Positions 34,521 to 45,758 of a stretch of DNA of 64,000 bases are shown piece after piece. Made by a program: the position numbers and the translations under genes. The stretch is from assembly GCA_963682025.1 (NCBI GenBank), contig OY821517.1, forward strand, positions 295,414,344 through 295,478,343, read 5' to 3'. Below the pieces are notes generated by a model. The model ran no database searches and was not told where the DNA came from. It was given only the letters and a program-made list of their open reading frames with translations. The DNA comes from Cordilura impudica. Lineage: Eukaryota > Arthropoda > Insecta > Diptera > Scathophagidae. The stretch's first letter is position 1; the number at the start of each line of letters is the position of its first letter.

Positions 34521-35199
34521 TGTGGGGTTTAATCGTTATTGCACTTTAAAATAAATTTCGGTGACACATTATCATGACCACATGATTTACTTGGTGTTAA
34601 ATTCAATATAATTGTTCACATTTCATCATTAGATGTATAATTGAAATTAAATCTTAAGTTATTTGGTATTAATGTTCTTAGCGAGTTATAGGTATCTGCT
34701 TGAGGATATTGAATTTGTAATCTTAACGTTTTTATTGATTCAGCAAAATATTTGTTTAAAACTTCAGCCTTTTGTAACTCATTAAAAATTTCATCACTAT
34801 CAGCATTTCTAATCTTAATAGATTTAGTTGAGGTTCTTCCAAGCGTTGCATTTAAAAACTTCCAACTTTTTTTCGGATCTGCCTTTATTTAATCTAAATT
34901 GCTCTTACAGTAATTGTTCATCGATTCTTTACATGCTTTTTTAATTACATTGCTAATTCCTTTCAGTATTTTCTTTACACTTTCGTTTTCAGGTTTCTTC
35001 CTTCGTAAGTTTTACAGTTTTTTCTTATACTCAATCAATTTTTTTTTTTTTTGCAAATTTCCGTTAATCCATGGAGTTATGATTATGAACTCTTGTAGTT
35101 AATAACAGATTTTGAGCAAGCAAGGTATTTCTTTTTCTAGCTGCCAACCAGATTTACAGATATGCACCGTCTGGAACATTTTTTTTGGAGTACTGCTTA

Positions 35200-35814
35200 T
35201 TTAAAGTTGCTACTAACACATAACATAAAACAGATACTATGTATGTGTGTGTGTTTATTATAAATATCGAAAGCCCTGTGTTAAATTGTGAATTGGCTAA
35301 AATTTATTAGCATACCTTTAGGCTCCTTTAAAATCTTATATATTAAAAGAATTTATGAATAAACTTTGCAAGTTTTTTTCAATATTTTTCTTCTCTCAAA
35401 CCTCTATAACTAGAGTTCTAATTAACGTAGGCTGTTGACATAAGTAGGTCTAAGAACACTCAGTGGATCAAGCTCCTTCTTTTGAGCTATTAACTGCTTA
35501 AATTCGTTGGGTTTGAGGAAAGTTATGCGTGGAGAATCAACTTTACTTTTACTGTACGTTAAATTATCTTGGCATATTTTGGCATTACTGTACGTTAACT
35601 TCTCTTGGCAAATTCGTTGGGTTTGAGGAAAGATATGCGTGGACAATCAACTTTACTTTTACTTTACGTTAACTTTTCTTGGCATATTTTGGCATTACTG
35701 TACGTTAACTTCTCTTGGCAAATTTTGGTATTATATTATAAAAATTAATATAATATAATATAATGCTGCGGAGCAGCAGGGGTCCTCTAGTTATTTATTA
35801 AAATAATAAATTTA
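35200..35814 (+). mobile_element. Helitron family A relic, interrupted by another Helitron
   Basis: The left part (35200-35333) has AAAGTTGCTACTAACACATA and ATTGGCTAAAATTTATTAGC. The right part resumes at 35791. Removing 35334-35790 rejoins TTTAAAA to TTATTTATT, which matches the uninterrupted relative at about 36285-36305 (ACAAAATTATTTATTATATG). Confidence 0.7.
35334..35790 (+). mobile_element. Helitron family D, non-autonomous
   Basis: The 5' end is A|TCTTATATATTAAAAG. The 3' end is the hairpin GCTGCGGAGCAGC (35764-35776), nine bases, CTAG (35787-35790), then T. It contains a 110-bp tandem duplication starting AATTCGTTGGGTTTGAGGAA at 35501 and 35611. The A/T target is confirmed by rejoining the host sequence. 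Confidence 0.8.
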
Positions 35815-36179
35815 CTAGCAGATTCAGCTCTCGAAATTCGAGTGCAATTTCTAGGAAGTTTTTTTTCAACTTAGCCAATTCACAAACCAACACTTTTATG
35901 GTTTATTATTATTGTGAGTGAAGATAACAACCTCATTAACAAACACATTAAAAAAATTTATTAAGACACACATGGCATATGTGTAATTTTATGTATGTGT
36001 TAGTAGAAACTTTAAATGCAATTTGTTCAAAATAAAGGAAAAAATTTAAAAATCTGTAAATCTGCAAAACGGCTCAAAAGAAATACCTTTCAAATAATAT
36101 ACGTATGGTCAAAATCGGGATAAAATGGTAGAATAAAACATCGGTCACAAGAAATCGCCTAGCCTATTAATATTATAGA
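35815..36179 (-). mobile_element. Helitron family A, complete copy
   Basis: The minus strand runs from TCTATAATATTAATAGGC (36179) to the hairpin and CTAG (35818-35815). It is preceded by A and followed by T. 365 bp. Confidence 0.8.
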
Positions 36180-36184
36180 TATAT

Positions 36185-36370
36185 CTTCTATGTGTTCAAC
36201 AAATATTTATAATAAAATTTAATTAATTTTATTTAAAAAGTGTTGAATTGTTAATTGGCTAAAATTGATTGGCATACCTTTAGGCTCTTACAAAATTATT
36301 TATTATATGAAAAAAATAAAGTTTCTTAGAATTTGCACTCAATTTGCACTGGGCCCTGCTACGTTCTACG
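36185..36370 (+). mobile_element. Helitron family A, degraded relic
   Basis: It contains TTAATTGGCTAAAATTGATT and AGAATTTGCACTCAATTTGC. The hairpin and CTAG end are eroded (CTGCTACG). Confidence 0.5.
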
Positions 36371-36449
36371 TTAAATCAGATATTGTTAAAAAATGTAATA
36401 TATATGATCAAATGGAATTTTAGATCCTCCTCCCTCCCTCCACGCTAGT

Positions 36450-36880
36450 GTGTAGAAGACATATATAAGCTTGTCATTTCTTTAGTAATAATGTGGAGCC
36501 TATAAGGTATATATTTTGGATCCCTACAAGAAGCGGTGTTGATAAAGCGAAATCCGTCTGTCTGTCTATGGAAATCACTATCACGCTCTCAATAGGTCAG
36601 CTATGTTGCGCAGGTTGCTATTGGAAAATCATCTAAATCCGATCAATAACAGATTTCAATGAAAATATAAAAAAAAAACTCTTTGAAAAAATATCAGTTT
36701 TCTATGTTGTTCTTTTTATTGTTGTTATTCTAAATTATGTTTATTGTGTGTGATAGTTTTAATTCTTCTTGTTGTTGTGGTCATTGTGTTTATTGTATTT
36801 GCCTCATGAGTGTGTATGTGTGATTATACTCCACGTGTCCACAGGTCCAAGTCGTGCGGCTTAAAGCCGGCATCTAGAAA
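36450..36880 (-). repeat. Second interspersed repeat family, reversed copy
   Basis: It reads as the reverse of 43300-43590 and 3690-3900: ATAAGCTTGTCATTTC, CTGTCTGTCTATGGAAATCA, CACGCTCTCAATAG, and AACAAGAAGAATTAAAACTA on the minus strand. Confidence 0.55.
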
Positions 36881-37112
36881 AAAAGTAATTAAATTAAAGC
36901 ATTGAAATTAAAAATACTACCTAGTTTTTAATGGCTCACTTGTCACATTAACTCAAAACGTATTCGATATACTCAGATTGTAGGCTTTCAATTGGTATAT
37001 ATTTTATTGATAATTTCCAACTCGAAATCTGCACACTAAACAATATTTCAATCAAAATTTTTTAAGTTCCCTAAAATATTTTATATTAATTTAAATTTTA
37101 GTTCATGTAAAA
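36881..37112. other. No gene recognised
   Basis: Short AT-rich stretch without features. Confidence 0.35.
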
Positions 37113-37515
37113 CTAGCGGAGCCCAGCCCTCGAAATTCGAGTGCAAATTCTATGAAATTTTTTTTTATCATTCAATTTATTTCTTTCAATGTTTTTTAAT
37201 CTATTTATTTCATAAAGTTTATTTTATTATAAATATTTGTTGAACATACAGAAATAAAGGCCACCTTGTATGCCACCTAAAGGGATTAAAATTTTTGCAA
37301 TTCACAATTCAACACAGGGTATGTGTTTTATGTATGTATTGTAATGAAATCTGTACGTTAACTTTCGTGTTGCATAATATAAAGTTGATTGTGCACGCAC
37401 AACTTTCCTCAAACTCAACGAATTTAAACACTTAATAGCTCAAAAGAAAGAGCTTTATCCACTGAGGGTTCTGAGAGGGAAACGATCAAGATCCACTAAT
37501 TAAAAGAGGAGCTAT
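37113..37515 (-). mobile_element. Helitron A-type end and reversed family-D piece
   Basis: ACTAGCGGAGCCCAGCCCTCGAAATTCGAG at 37112 shows a family-A 3' end (hairpin plus CTAG) on the minus strand. From about 37370 to 37480 the sequence is the reverse of the family-D interior (CTTTCCTCAAACTCAACGAA, TCAAAAGAAAGAGCTT). Boundaries are unclear. Confidence 0.5.
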
Positions 37516-38290
37516 GAGAATTCGAATTGCTTAAGTGAATGTGTCCCATAAGAAATGTACAGGGAAGAATCGCGTTTGAGTATAACATGAGTAAGGTGGG
37601 AGTTGAGTAAATTTCAATGATTGATGACATATCTGGGTCTAAATACCTTTCATTAAAAAAAATGAAGGAAATCGGCCGGATAGAACGGCCAGACGGACTA
37701 ATTTTAGTTTTTATAAATTTTTTTAATATGAAAGATTGCATAATGCAACAATATCAGTGTAATGACCCATAATGTCAAAAAGATTCTAAAAATAATTCCT
37801 GGCTATCGCACGTACATAAATGTTTCTACACACACACACACACATACACACATTTTGCGTTCATTTAACGGCCGTTAGGCGAGCACAATCAATGTTTAAT
37901 TTTTTTTTTGGAACGTCTTTCTTTCAATGTTTGTTTTTAACTTAAATTCTTGTGCATTTAGATATTTGTTTTCTCGCTTAGCAAAGATCAGTTTAATCCA
38001 CAAGAACAGCATCAACAGACGAAAAGACAACATCATAACGCATCGCATCGTCATTATCGCCATCATTATGAAACAACATTATTGTAAGGTGGTATAGAAA
38101 TTAAACATGCAAAATAATGTTATGCACGGTGTACATCGGGTGGCCAAGCGAAATAGGATTATAACGAAAAATGGGCATTATTATTTTATGATGGAAAGTT
38201 GTATTAAAGCAGATTTTGATCAGATGTTACAAAATATCATGCCGAAATAGAAGCTGAAATTTAGGTGTATTATGAATACAAAATAAGGTC
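37516..38290. other. No gene recognised; CA microsatellite
   Basis: A CACACACACACACATACACA run lies near 37830. The minus frame at 37496-37741 has no known motif. Confidence 0.4.
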
Positions 38291-38310
38291 AAAACCAGAG
38301 CCTACGGTCA

Positions 38311-38395
38311 AGCTCGAGTACTCGAGCTACTCGAAGCTCGAGCTACTCGAGTAGTTGATGAGCTACTCGAGTCAACGAGTACCTCGAGTAGTAAA
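38311..38395. repeat. CTCGAG-rich palindromic cluster
   Basis: About six CTCGAG or ACTCGAG palindromes occur in 85 bp, linked by CTACTCGAGTAG-like inverted motifs. It adjoins the satellite whose units contain CTACTCGA and may be a rearranged part of it. Confidence 0.75.
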
Positions 38396-38849
38396 AATTA
38401 GCATTTTTCATGTCTGAAAGCATGCAAAAAGTTAACAAATGTATACTTTTTAGAATCATACAGAATCGAAGTGTCCCACTTGAATCGAAGTGTCCCACTG
38501 GCGTGGAAAACTACTACTCGAAAAAGCTCGACGACTTTCCATACAACTGTATGAAAATATTAACTTCGTAGATGTTTTAAATGATGTATTTAAAAAAAAT
38601 TTCCGAAAATACATGGTATGATTTTACGTATTTTGAAGTCAGTTATATTGGTAAATTCGTCTCCTGCAATATTGAAGCGTTCTGATAAAAACTATGGAGT
38701 GGGCTAAGTACTACTCGAAAAAGATCATCCACGTAATGTTCATAATATTTTTCGTATATGTTTGATGCATATATACAAAAAATTTTTCAAGAACAGTTGG
38801 AAAAAACTTTCAGTATTTTAATCTATATATATAAAATTCATTTTCTGTT

Positions 38850-39910
38850 TGTTTGTTTGTTTGTTTGTTTGACCGCTATACAAATTTTTATTTTTCAACG
38901 GATTTTCCTGAAATTTTGTACACACGATCTCTATACCCCAGGAAAGGTCGCCATATACTTTTTACCGGCCACGCCTACTTTTACGCCCACTTTTTATGTA
39001 AAATTCATTTTCTGTTTTATTCATATTTGTTCACTATACAAATTTTTATTTGTTAACAGATTTCTCTGAAATTCGGTACACACGATCCCTGTACTCCAGC
39101 TAAGGTCACCATATACTTTTTATCTACCACGCCTACTTTTACGCCCACTTTTTGTATACAATTCATTTTCTGTTTTTTGGTATATTTGTTCGCTATACAA
39201 ATTTTTATTTTTCAACGCATTTCTCTAAAATTTGGTACACACGATCTTTGTACCCCAGGCCAGGTCACCATGTGATTCTTGCGGCCACACCTACTTTTAC
39301 GCCCACTTTTTGTATACAATTCGTTTTCTGTTTTTTGGTATATTTGTTTGCTATACAAATTTTTATTTTTCAACCGATTTCTCTGAAATTTGGTATACAC
39401 GATCTCTCTGCTCCAGGGAAGGTCGACATATTCTTCGTACCGGTCACGCCTACTGTTACGCCCACTTTTTGTGTGCAATTCGTATTCTGTTTTTTGGTAC
39501 ATATGTTCCAAAACTGAAATTTGCTACACACGATCTCTGTACTCAAGAGAGGTCGCCAAATGATTCTTGCCGGCCACGCCTACTTCTACGCCCACTTTTT
39601 ATACAAAATTAATTTTCTGCTTTTTGGTATATTTGTTCACTATAGAAATTTTTATTTTTCAAGGGATGTCTAAAATTTGGCCACACGATCTCTATACTAC
39701 AGGGAAGGTCACCATATGCTTCTTACAGGCCACTTTGCGCCAACTTCTATGCATATAAAACTTATTTTTTTACTTTTATTTGTTTCTTTATTTGATTGCT
39801 ATACAAACTTTTATTTTTCAATGGCTTTCTCCGAAATTTAGTACATATTCCAGGGAAGGTCGCCATATGATTTTTACTTTTCAACGGATTTCTCTGAAAT
39901 TTGGTTTACA
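38850..39910 (+). repeat. ~160-bp tandem array inside Helitron B
   Basis: Six to seven diverged units share CGCTATACAAATTTTTATTT, TCAACGGATTTCTCTGAAAT, TGGTACACACGATCTCTGTA and ACGCCTACTTTTACGCCCAC. Open frames here exist because the unit lacks stops in some frames; they are not genes. Confidence 0.85.
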
Positions 39911-40159
39911 CGGAAATAACTACACGGTGAACAAATTCCCCAAACTTAAAAAAAGGTACCCAAAAGAAATGAACAAATTCCCGATTTTTTTTTTAATAGA
40001 AATAAAAAATTAACTTACTGCCCAAATTCATTCTTAAATTTTTACATATTTTTATTTAATGAGTTTTGTTAAATATTTATTTTAGTAAACATATGCATAC
40101 TGCTCTCAATATATGCCCTACAATAAATGCATTTAAAATGAGTATTCTTTTCAATAGCA

Positions 40160-41130
40160 TTATTTCGTTGCGCGGAAGCCACGCGCACGGGGAATACAGC
40201 TTAGCTAGAATATCGGAATGATCTGAAAAATATATTTTGACAATTAAAATAAGTTGGCAACAGCTGCGCGGCAGCACATGTGTGGTTGCCAAATGCGCGG
40301 AAGCGGCGCGCGGTGCGCGACCGCGGACTCGGACGCGACGGATGCGGACGCGACGTGCTCTCGGAACACAGCTCAGCTAAAATATCGCAATGCTCTAAAA
40401 AATATGTTTTAGGAATTAAAATAAGTTAACGAGAATTAAGCGGAGGAGCGCGGACGCGGACGCGACAGATGCGGACGCGACGCGCTCGCGGAACACAGCT
40501 CAGCTAAAATATCGCAATGATCTGAAAAATATATTTTGGCGATTAAAATAAGTTGACAACAACTGCGCGGCAGCACGGGTGTGACTGCCAAACGCGCGGA
40601 AGCGGCGCGCGACCGCGGACTCGGACGCAACGGATGCGGACGCGACGCGCTCCCGGAACACAGCTCAGCTAAAATATCGCAATGCTCTATAAAATATGTT
40701 TTAGGAATTAAAATAAGTTAACGAAAACTAAGCGGCAGCATGGGTAGTATTTGCGAGGAAGCGGCGCGAGGCGCGCGGACGCGACGTGCTCGCGGAACAC
40801 AGCTCAGCAAAAATATCGCAATGATCTGAGAAATATATTTTGGCGATTAAAATAAGTTGACAACAACTGCGCGGCAGCACAGGTGTGGCTGCCAAACGCG
40901 CGGAAGCGGCCCGCCGCGCGCGACCGCGAACTCGGCCGCGACGGATGCGGACACGACGCACTCTCGGAACAAAGCTCAGCTAAAATACCGCAATGCTCTA
41001 AAAAATATGTTTTAGGAATTAAAATAAGTTAACGAAAACTAAGCGGCAGCACGGGTAGTAGCTGTGAGGAAGCGGCGCGAGGCGCGCGGACGCGACTCGC
41101 TCGCGGAACACTGCTTAGTGAAATGTCGTA
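40160..41130 (+). repeat. GC-rich dimeric tandem array inside Helitron B
   Basis: GGAACACAGCTCAGCTAAAA recurs at about 40370, 40491, 40656, 40795, 40968 and 41106, with a variant at 40190. Two unit types alternate: one followed by GATCTGAAAAATATATTTTG, the other by GCTCTAAAAAATATGTTTTA. So the real repeat is a dimer of about 300 bp. Linkers are rich in CpG (GCGGACGCGACG, GCGGAAGCGGCGCGCG), very unlike the surrounding AT-rich DNA. Confidence 0.85.
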
Positions 41131-41971
41131 TGATAAATTTTATCTACGTATGTGAAATAATTTCCTGTTGATCAAAATAGGAAACCTTGCGATATAATAT
41201 TAAACGTCGCATTAGTTTTTCATTTCTGAAACTTGAATTTGACGTCTCTGCTAAATGATGATCACTTATTGAATGAAGTAACTCAATTTTTAAAAGTTTT
41301 GATTCCTTTAATTTGGGAACCTTTCCGTTATATTTTATGTTTATAAATAAACTGAAAACAAAAAATTAAAGCGGTTTCGCAGCTTATTTTTGAAGCATTT
41401 TTGCTGCAGCATCTTATAAAAAACTTCTAAATTAAAAAATCAAAAAATTTTTAATTGAAATAAAAAATGAATTTGCTGCCCATACAAATTTTTGGGGAGA
41501 AAGTTCATTTTATTGGGGAATTTGTCAATTGGGGCTAAGTACACAGCGCTTGGTAAGCATAGTGAACCATTTTTCAAGTCAAAGGTCTTTTTATCCCGGG
41601 CAAGACCGGGTAAAAACAGCTAGTCTGAATATAAGTATGTAGAGGATATGGTTTCAAAATGTCAAAGTATTTGGACAAAAATGTTGGCGTGTGGGAACAA
41701 CTACTCGAAAAAGATCGAAAATTTTGCAAAAAGTGTAAAAAAATAAAAATTTTTTTAAAAAAATTTTTTTTTAATTTTTTCAATGTCAGTAATTGACTAT
41801 ATTCAGAGATTACTCATAAAAATTTTAAGCCATTCCGACCAAAATTATTTCGTCGGTATAGCACTACTCGACTGATATTGGCCACTTTCTATGCAAATGT
41901 GTGAAAATATGCTCTTATTTGAAGTTTGATGATATTTTCCAGAAAATTTTCCACAATGATGTAATAAAAAA

Positions 41972-42772
41972 CAAGTAAGAAAATTATAGTCGGTCTAGCC
42001 CGACTATACGATACCCTATACCATGGTTAAGAGACCCTATCTCTTCAGTCCAACTAATTGGATATAGCAACTATGCATAAACCAAATTTGAGTGGCATTT
42101 TTATTAATTTTTTTCGCTGCAGATATGAAAAAGTTCATATCGGACACCATATTTAAATGGGGACTAGGTCGAAAAATGGACCGATCCTGACCATATTTGG
42201 TAAAGTCACTTATACTTTGAAAAAATATATACAAACCAAATTTTAGAAAAATCTGTACAATATTTTTGTTTTTTGATAGATTTAAGTGAAGATCGGGAAG
42301 CAGCTCTATATGGGGCCTATGACTAAGAGTTGTCCAATAGGGATCGTTTTTGGACTACTGATTAATGGATGTAATATATACATACAAACCCAATTTGACT
42401 AAGATTTGTATGATAATTTGGGTCTTATGGCAATATATGTTGATTTCATAGGGGTCATTTGTATGGGGGCTAGGTCTGAACATGGAACGATTCTCACCAA
42501 TTTCAATAGCGTTCATCCCGTGGCCGATAGAAGATCAAATACCAAATTTCATCAAAATATATTCATATTTGCGACCTGCAGTTTGATTACAAGCTTTACA
42601 TGGACACACAGACGGACGGACGGACGGACGGACGGACATCGTTAAATCGAATCAGATAGTGATTCTGATTTGATCGGTATAATTAAAGATGGGTGTAGGT
42701 CAAATATTTTTGGTTGTTACAAACAGCAGCACAAAGTCATTATACCTAAACCACATAGTGGTATAGGGTATA
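41972..42772 (+). repeat. ~800-bp repeat, complete copy inside the satellite
   Basis: It runs from CAAGTAAGAAAATTATAGTC to CATAGTGGTATAGGGTATA, 801 bp, with a GACGGACGGACGGACGGACG run at about 42611. This copy gives the best estimate of full length because the satellite on both sides defines its limits. Confidence 0.8.
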
Positions 42773-43299
42773 ATTATATTCGTTAGAGCTGTATATACAA
42801 AGAGAACACTTCCTTCAAGTTTCAAAGCATTCCGCCAAAAATTGAAGCTTGGAGGGACTACTGCTCGACGAAAATTTGCTCTTATTTCAAGTTTGATGTA
42901 ACTTTAAAAAAAAATTTCCATCACGACTTGCTAAAATTTTTTACTGTTCGTAGTTGCAAATATATCAAGATAATCTTCTTCAAATTTCAAAGTATTCCGA
43001 CAATAATTGTGCTGTTGGCGAACTATTACTCGAAAAAGCTCGACCACTTTTCATACAAATATATGAAAAAATTCATTTTATGCAAGTTTGACATCGATTT
43101 ACATAAATTATTTAAGGTACACATGGCACAAATTTATGCTTTTAAAAGTTGGAAATATGACTACATTTCGTACACGAAACTTCAAATTAATTGTGGCTCG
43201 GACGGACTACTACTCGAAAAAGATCAGACTCTTTCCATACAAAAGTGTGAAATTTTGCTCTTATTTCATGTTTGAGGTAATTTTACAGAAAATGTTTTA

Positions 43300-43590
43300 A
43301 CACAACAACTATTACAGCTATTACACACAAGAAACAAAATATAGAATAACAACCATAACAAGAACAATAGAGAAAAATCATATTTTTTTCAAGGGTTTTT
43401 GTATTTTCATTTAAATCTCAAGACTTGTTGAACCGAATTCAATGATTTTAAACAGAAACCTGCTCAGGATGTCAGTGAATCATTTTCACCAAAAATGAGC
43501 ATCCTAGCTGAGCTATTGAGGGCGTGATTGTGATTTCCGCAGACGGACAGACGGACAACACTATATCAACTTCGTTTGTTATAAGGATAA
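43300..43590 (+). repeat. Second interspersed repeat family, best copy
   Basis: It starts CAACAACTATTACAGC, holds ATTTTCACCAAAAATGAGCA and GAGCTATTGAGGGCGTGA, and ends CTTCGTTTGTTATAAGGATA. Confidence 0.6.
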
Positions 43591-44529
43591 TTACAAACAG
43601 AATGAGAAACAGTTGGCATTGCTACTATGGCTAAAGCAATGCATGTCTGGTGACTGAGGATTAAGAAGGGGTCTGCAAAAAAAGACAACGCAAATTAAAT
43701 AAGACATTGCATATTAATGAAGATAGGAAGGATAAATTCCATAACCACGAATTGGAAGACTGGTAGTGGGTCTGAAAAGACAATGTAAACCGTGCTAACA
43801 AAGCTTGATAAACCCCTGGTCGACAAAAATCCATTTCGAGCACGCAGAAGCTTTCCAGCCGAGTAAAACTTAAAATTTTGGAAAAACGCAAAAGCAGTTC
43901 TGCTTTACAGTTGCGAAATGTGAAACGCAGCGCCCCTTGAGATATAAGTGGTAGCTGTTTGTCAATCATTGCCTCCACAAAATAATAGGCATTTTCTGGC
44001 CAAACTTGACCACCAACAAGAATATATTATGGGTCATAACAAGTCAACTACCAATTGCAACAGATATAAAGAAACGCTAGTGGAATTGGGGACTTTTAAG
44101 TACTGCGCAGATCCGCTACCGATATCATTAGAAACGGGATCGAATAGAATGTCTTGTACTCACATGGAGTCGACAATCGACACCGAATGAGCTGACCTGC
44201 ATGAAAGCTGGGGCGAAAAAAATTTAGTATTTCCTGAGCCCTATGCTCCTTGTATGTATTTGAGTGTGTCACCAAAGAAAGGGTTGGATGTACACCCATG
44301 AAGTAAAATTTTATATATTTTATGATGAGTTCCGTTGATGGACCATTTTTAAGAAACCTCATTTTGGATACCATGCATTTGGCTTATTTTGCGAACGATT
44401 TTTTTGGAGGCATATCTAACATTAAGTTGGACATGCTAAGCTTGTCCGCGAATTGGAGATATTTAAGAAAACATTTTAATATATATAGGTTTTGTAGGAA
44501 GATGTTCCGATTTTTTAGATGAAGTTATC
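43591..44529. other. No gene recognised
   Basis: Frames on both strands (43661-43978 minus, 43948-44190 plus) overlap each other and carry no recognised motif. Confidence 0.35.
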
Positions 44530-45672
44530 ATATTTTAATATCCATTCGCAATTTTGGCGAAAGTAAAGTGGTTGCTCTAGATATTTCCAAGGCATTCGAT
44601 TGTGTGTGGCACGGTGCACTGATATCTAAGCTTATTGCATTTGGGGTCGGTAATGACTTCTCTCGATTTATATCGAGTTTTCTCAGAGATCGAAGTTTAG
44701 CTTAATTCAGGGGTACCCCAAGGTTCCGTTCATTCTCCTTCTCTTTTCCTTATCTTTCTGAACGACCTTCTTGGTCAAACTTTTAACTCTATATAATCTT
44801 TCACAGATGACAGCAGCATTTGCCATTAATTTTCCTTTAATTGTAGGCCAAGCTTCTTGGAGGTTGGGGGGGCAAAATGCGGACAATGAATGACATACTC
44901 AATCAAGACCTGGGGGTAAAGCGAATAGGGTTGATTTTAATGCTAAGAAGACTCAATGTTGTATGTTGACCCATAGGGCCATGGATTCAACATTGTCATC
45001 TGTATATATGGGTGGTATAGGTATTGAGGAGTCGGATACTCTTGATGTTCTAGGCATAAGAATTCAATGTGATGTTCATTGGAACTAGCATGTTTTTCAA
45101 GTGTCGAAAGAAGCATTCAAGTGTCTTGGTTTTCTAAAACGGTGCAAAAATTACTTCACTCCTTCTGATCTCCTTAAAATCTATACCACTTACATCCGAC
45201 CGAAAATGGAATACAACTCCCATATATGGGCAGCAGCTTCAAAGTCTACTTTGGAGCTACTGGACCATGTGCAAAGTAGGGCGTTGATGCTCATTAATGA
45301 CAGTAGGGTATCCAATTCTATTGGAATGTGGGTTATGTATCACTGTTCTATAGATACTACCATGGAAAATGTTCTTCTGGGATTAGCGAACTTATTCCAA
45401 GTGCCCGAGTTTCGGTTCGCTCTACCCGATTCTCTAGTAGATCACATCTGTTTGTAGTTCATTGTCCAGTTGACCGCACAACGCATTACAGAGAGAATTC
45501 GTTTATCAGTCGAACTAGTCGTATGTGGAATAAACTCCCCGCAGAGGTCTTTCCTGACAGTTATAATCTAATAAAATTTAAGTCATATATCCACAAACAC
45601 TACTCCCTCTTTCCTCTTTCCTCCTTCCCATAACCTATTCCCTGAGTGTTGGTTAATAAAAAAAAAAAAAAA
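44530..45672 (+). pseudogene. Jockey-like LINE, 5'-truncated copy a
   Basis: It starts within RT (VVALDISKAFDCVWHGALIS at about 44570) and has GVPQGSVHSPSLFLIFLNDL-like text around 44710-44770. It ends with the C-terminal YIRPKMEYNSHIWAAASKST, then CPVDRTTHYRENSFISRTSR and WNKLPAEVFPDSYN. A poly-A tail follows at 45659-45672. Several shifts and deletions break it, including loss of the YADD region (SFTDDSSICH near 44800). No RNase H, as expected for the Jockey clade. Confidence 0.8.
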
Positions 45673-45758
45673 ATCTATTACATTTTACCGATTACAGATT
45701 TGAAGAAAATTTGAAGATATGAAATTAGATGGTCTGGAAAGAGCAGCATCTTTGGACA

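Larger units (their letters stand above)
30130..35110 (-). mobile_element. Non-LTR retrotransposon (LINE), split twice
   Basis: Reading down the minus strand from about 35090: TPWINGNLQKKK, GRTSTKSIKIRNADSDEIF and KSCGHDNVSPKFILK, the linker before the RT domain. After the Helitron insert come KIHKIIPIPKG and NYRPIAVLSIIDNVFERIL (RT motifs 1-2), KAFDLIDHEIL (RT motif), then KSIRYLGINLQSNLAWDQHL. After the mariner insert come HLNYLAFSYGY, LKSLQRIQNKAL and the C-terminal NELPQNIKTENRISIFKK. No RNase H follows. The segment with the YADD box is missing or unreadable near 32100-32300. It belongs to the CR1/Jockey-type branches; the clade is not settled. Left boundary approximate. Confidence 0.75.
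38822..41623 (+). mobile_element. Helitron family B, 2.8 kb, non-autonomous
   Basis: The 5' end is A|TCTATATATATAAAATTC. The 3' end is the stem-loop CCCGGGCAAGACCGGG (41595-41610), nine bases, then CTAG (41620-41623) and T. The first part is a ~160-bp tandem array, the second a GC-rich tandem array. No Rep/helicase gene is present. Insertion interrupts the ~180-bp satellite, and excising the element restores its period, which confirms both ends. Confidence 0.9.
38295..43290 (+). repeat. Diverged ~180-bp satellite, split by two insertions
   Basis: Units are anchored on ACTACTCGAAAAAG(C/A)TCG at about 38511, 38709, 41699, 41871, 42858, 43022 and 43207. Most also keep TTTCCATACAA and GTGTGAAAAT. 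Subtracting the Helitron (2802 bp) from 38709-41699 gives 188 bp. Subtracting the 800-bp repeat from 41871-42858 gives about 186 bp. The other intervals are 164-198 bp, so both inserts entered an existing array. Confidence 0.8.

Noticed and set aside
39152..39612. Overlapping frames of 100-126 residues on both strands
   Set aside because: They lie in the ~160-bp tandem array of the Helitron; all frames look alike between units and carry no domain.
40077..40961. Open frames in the GC-rich stretch (about 65-77 residues, similar to one another)
   Set aside because: They follow the tandem unit of the array and are produced by it; similar peptides simply reflect repeat copies.
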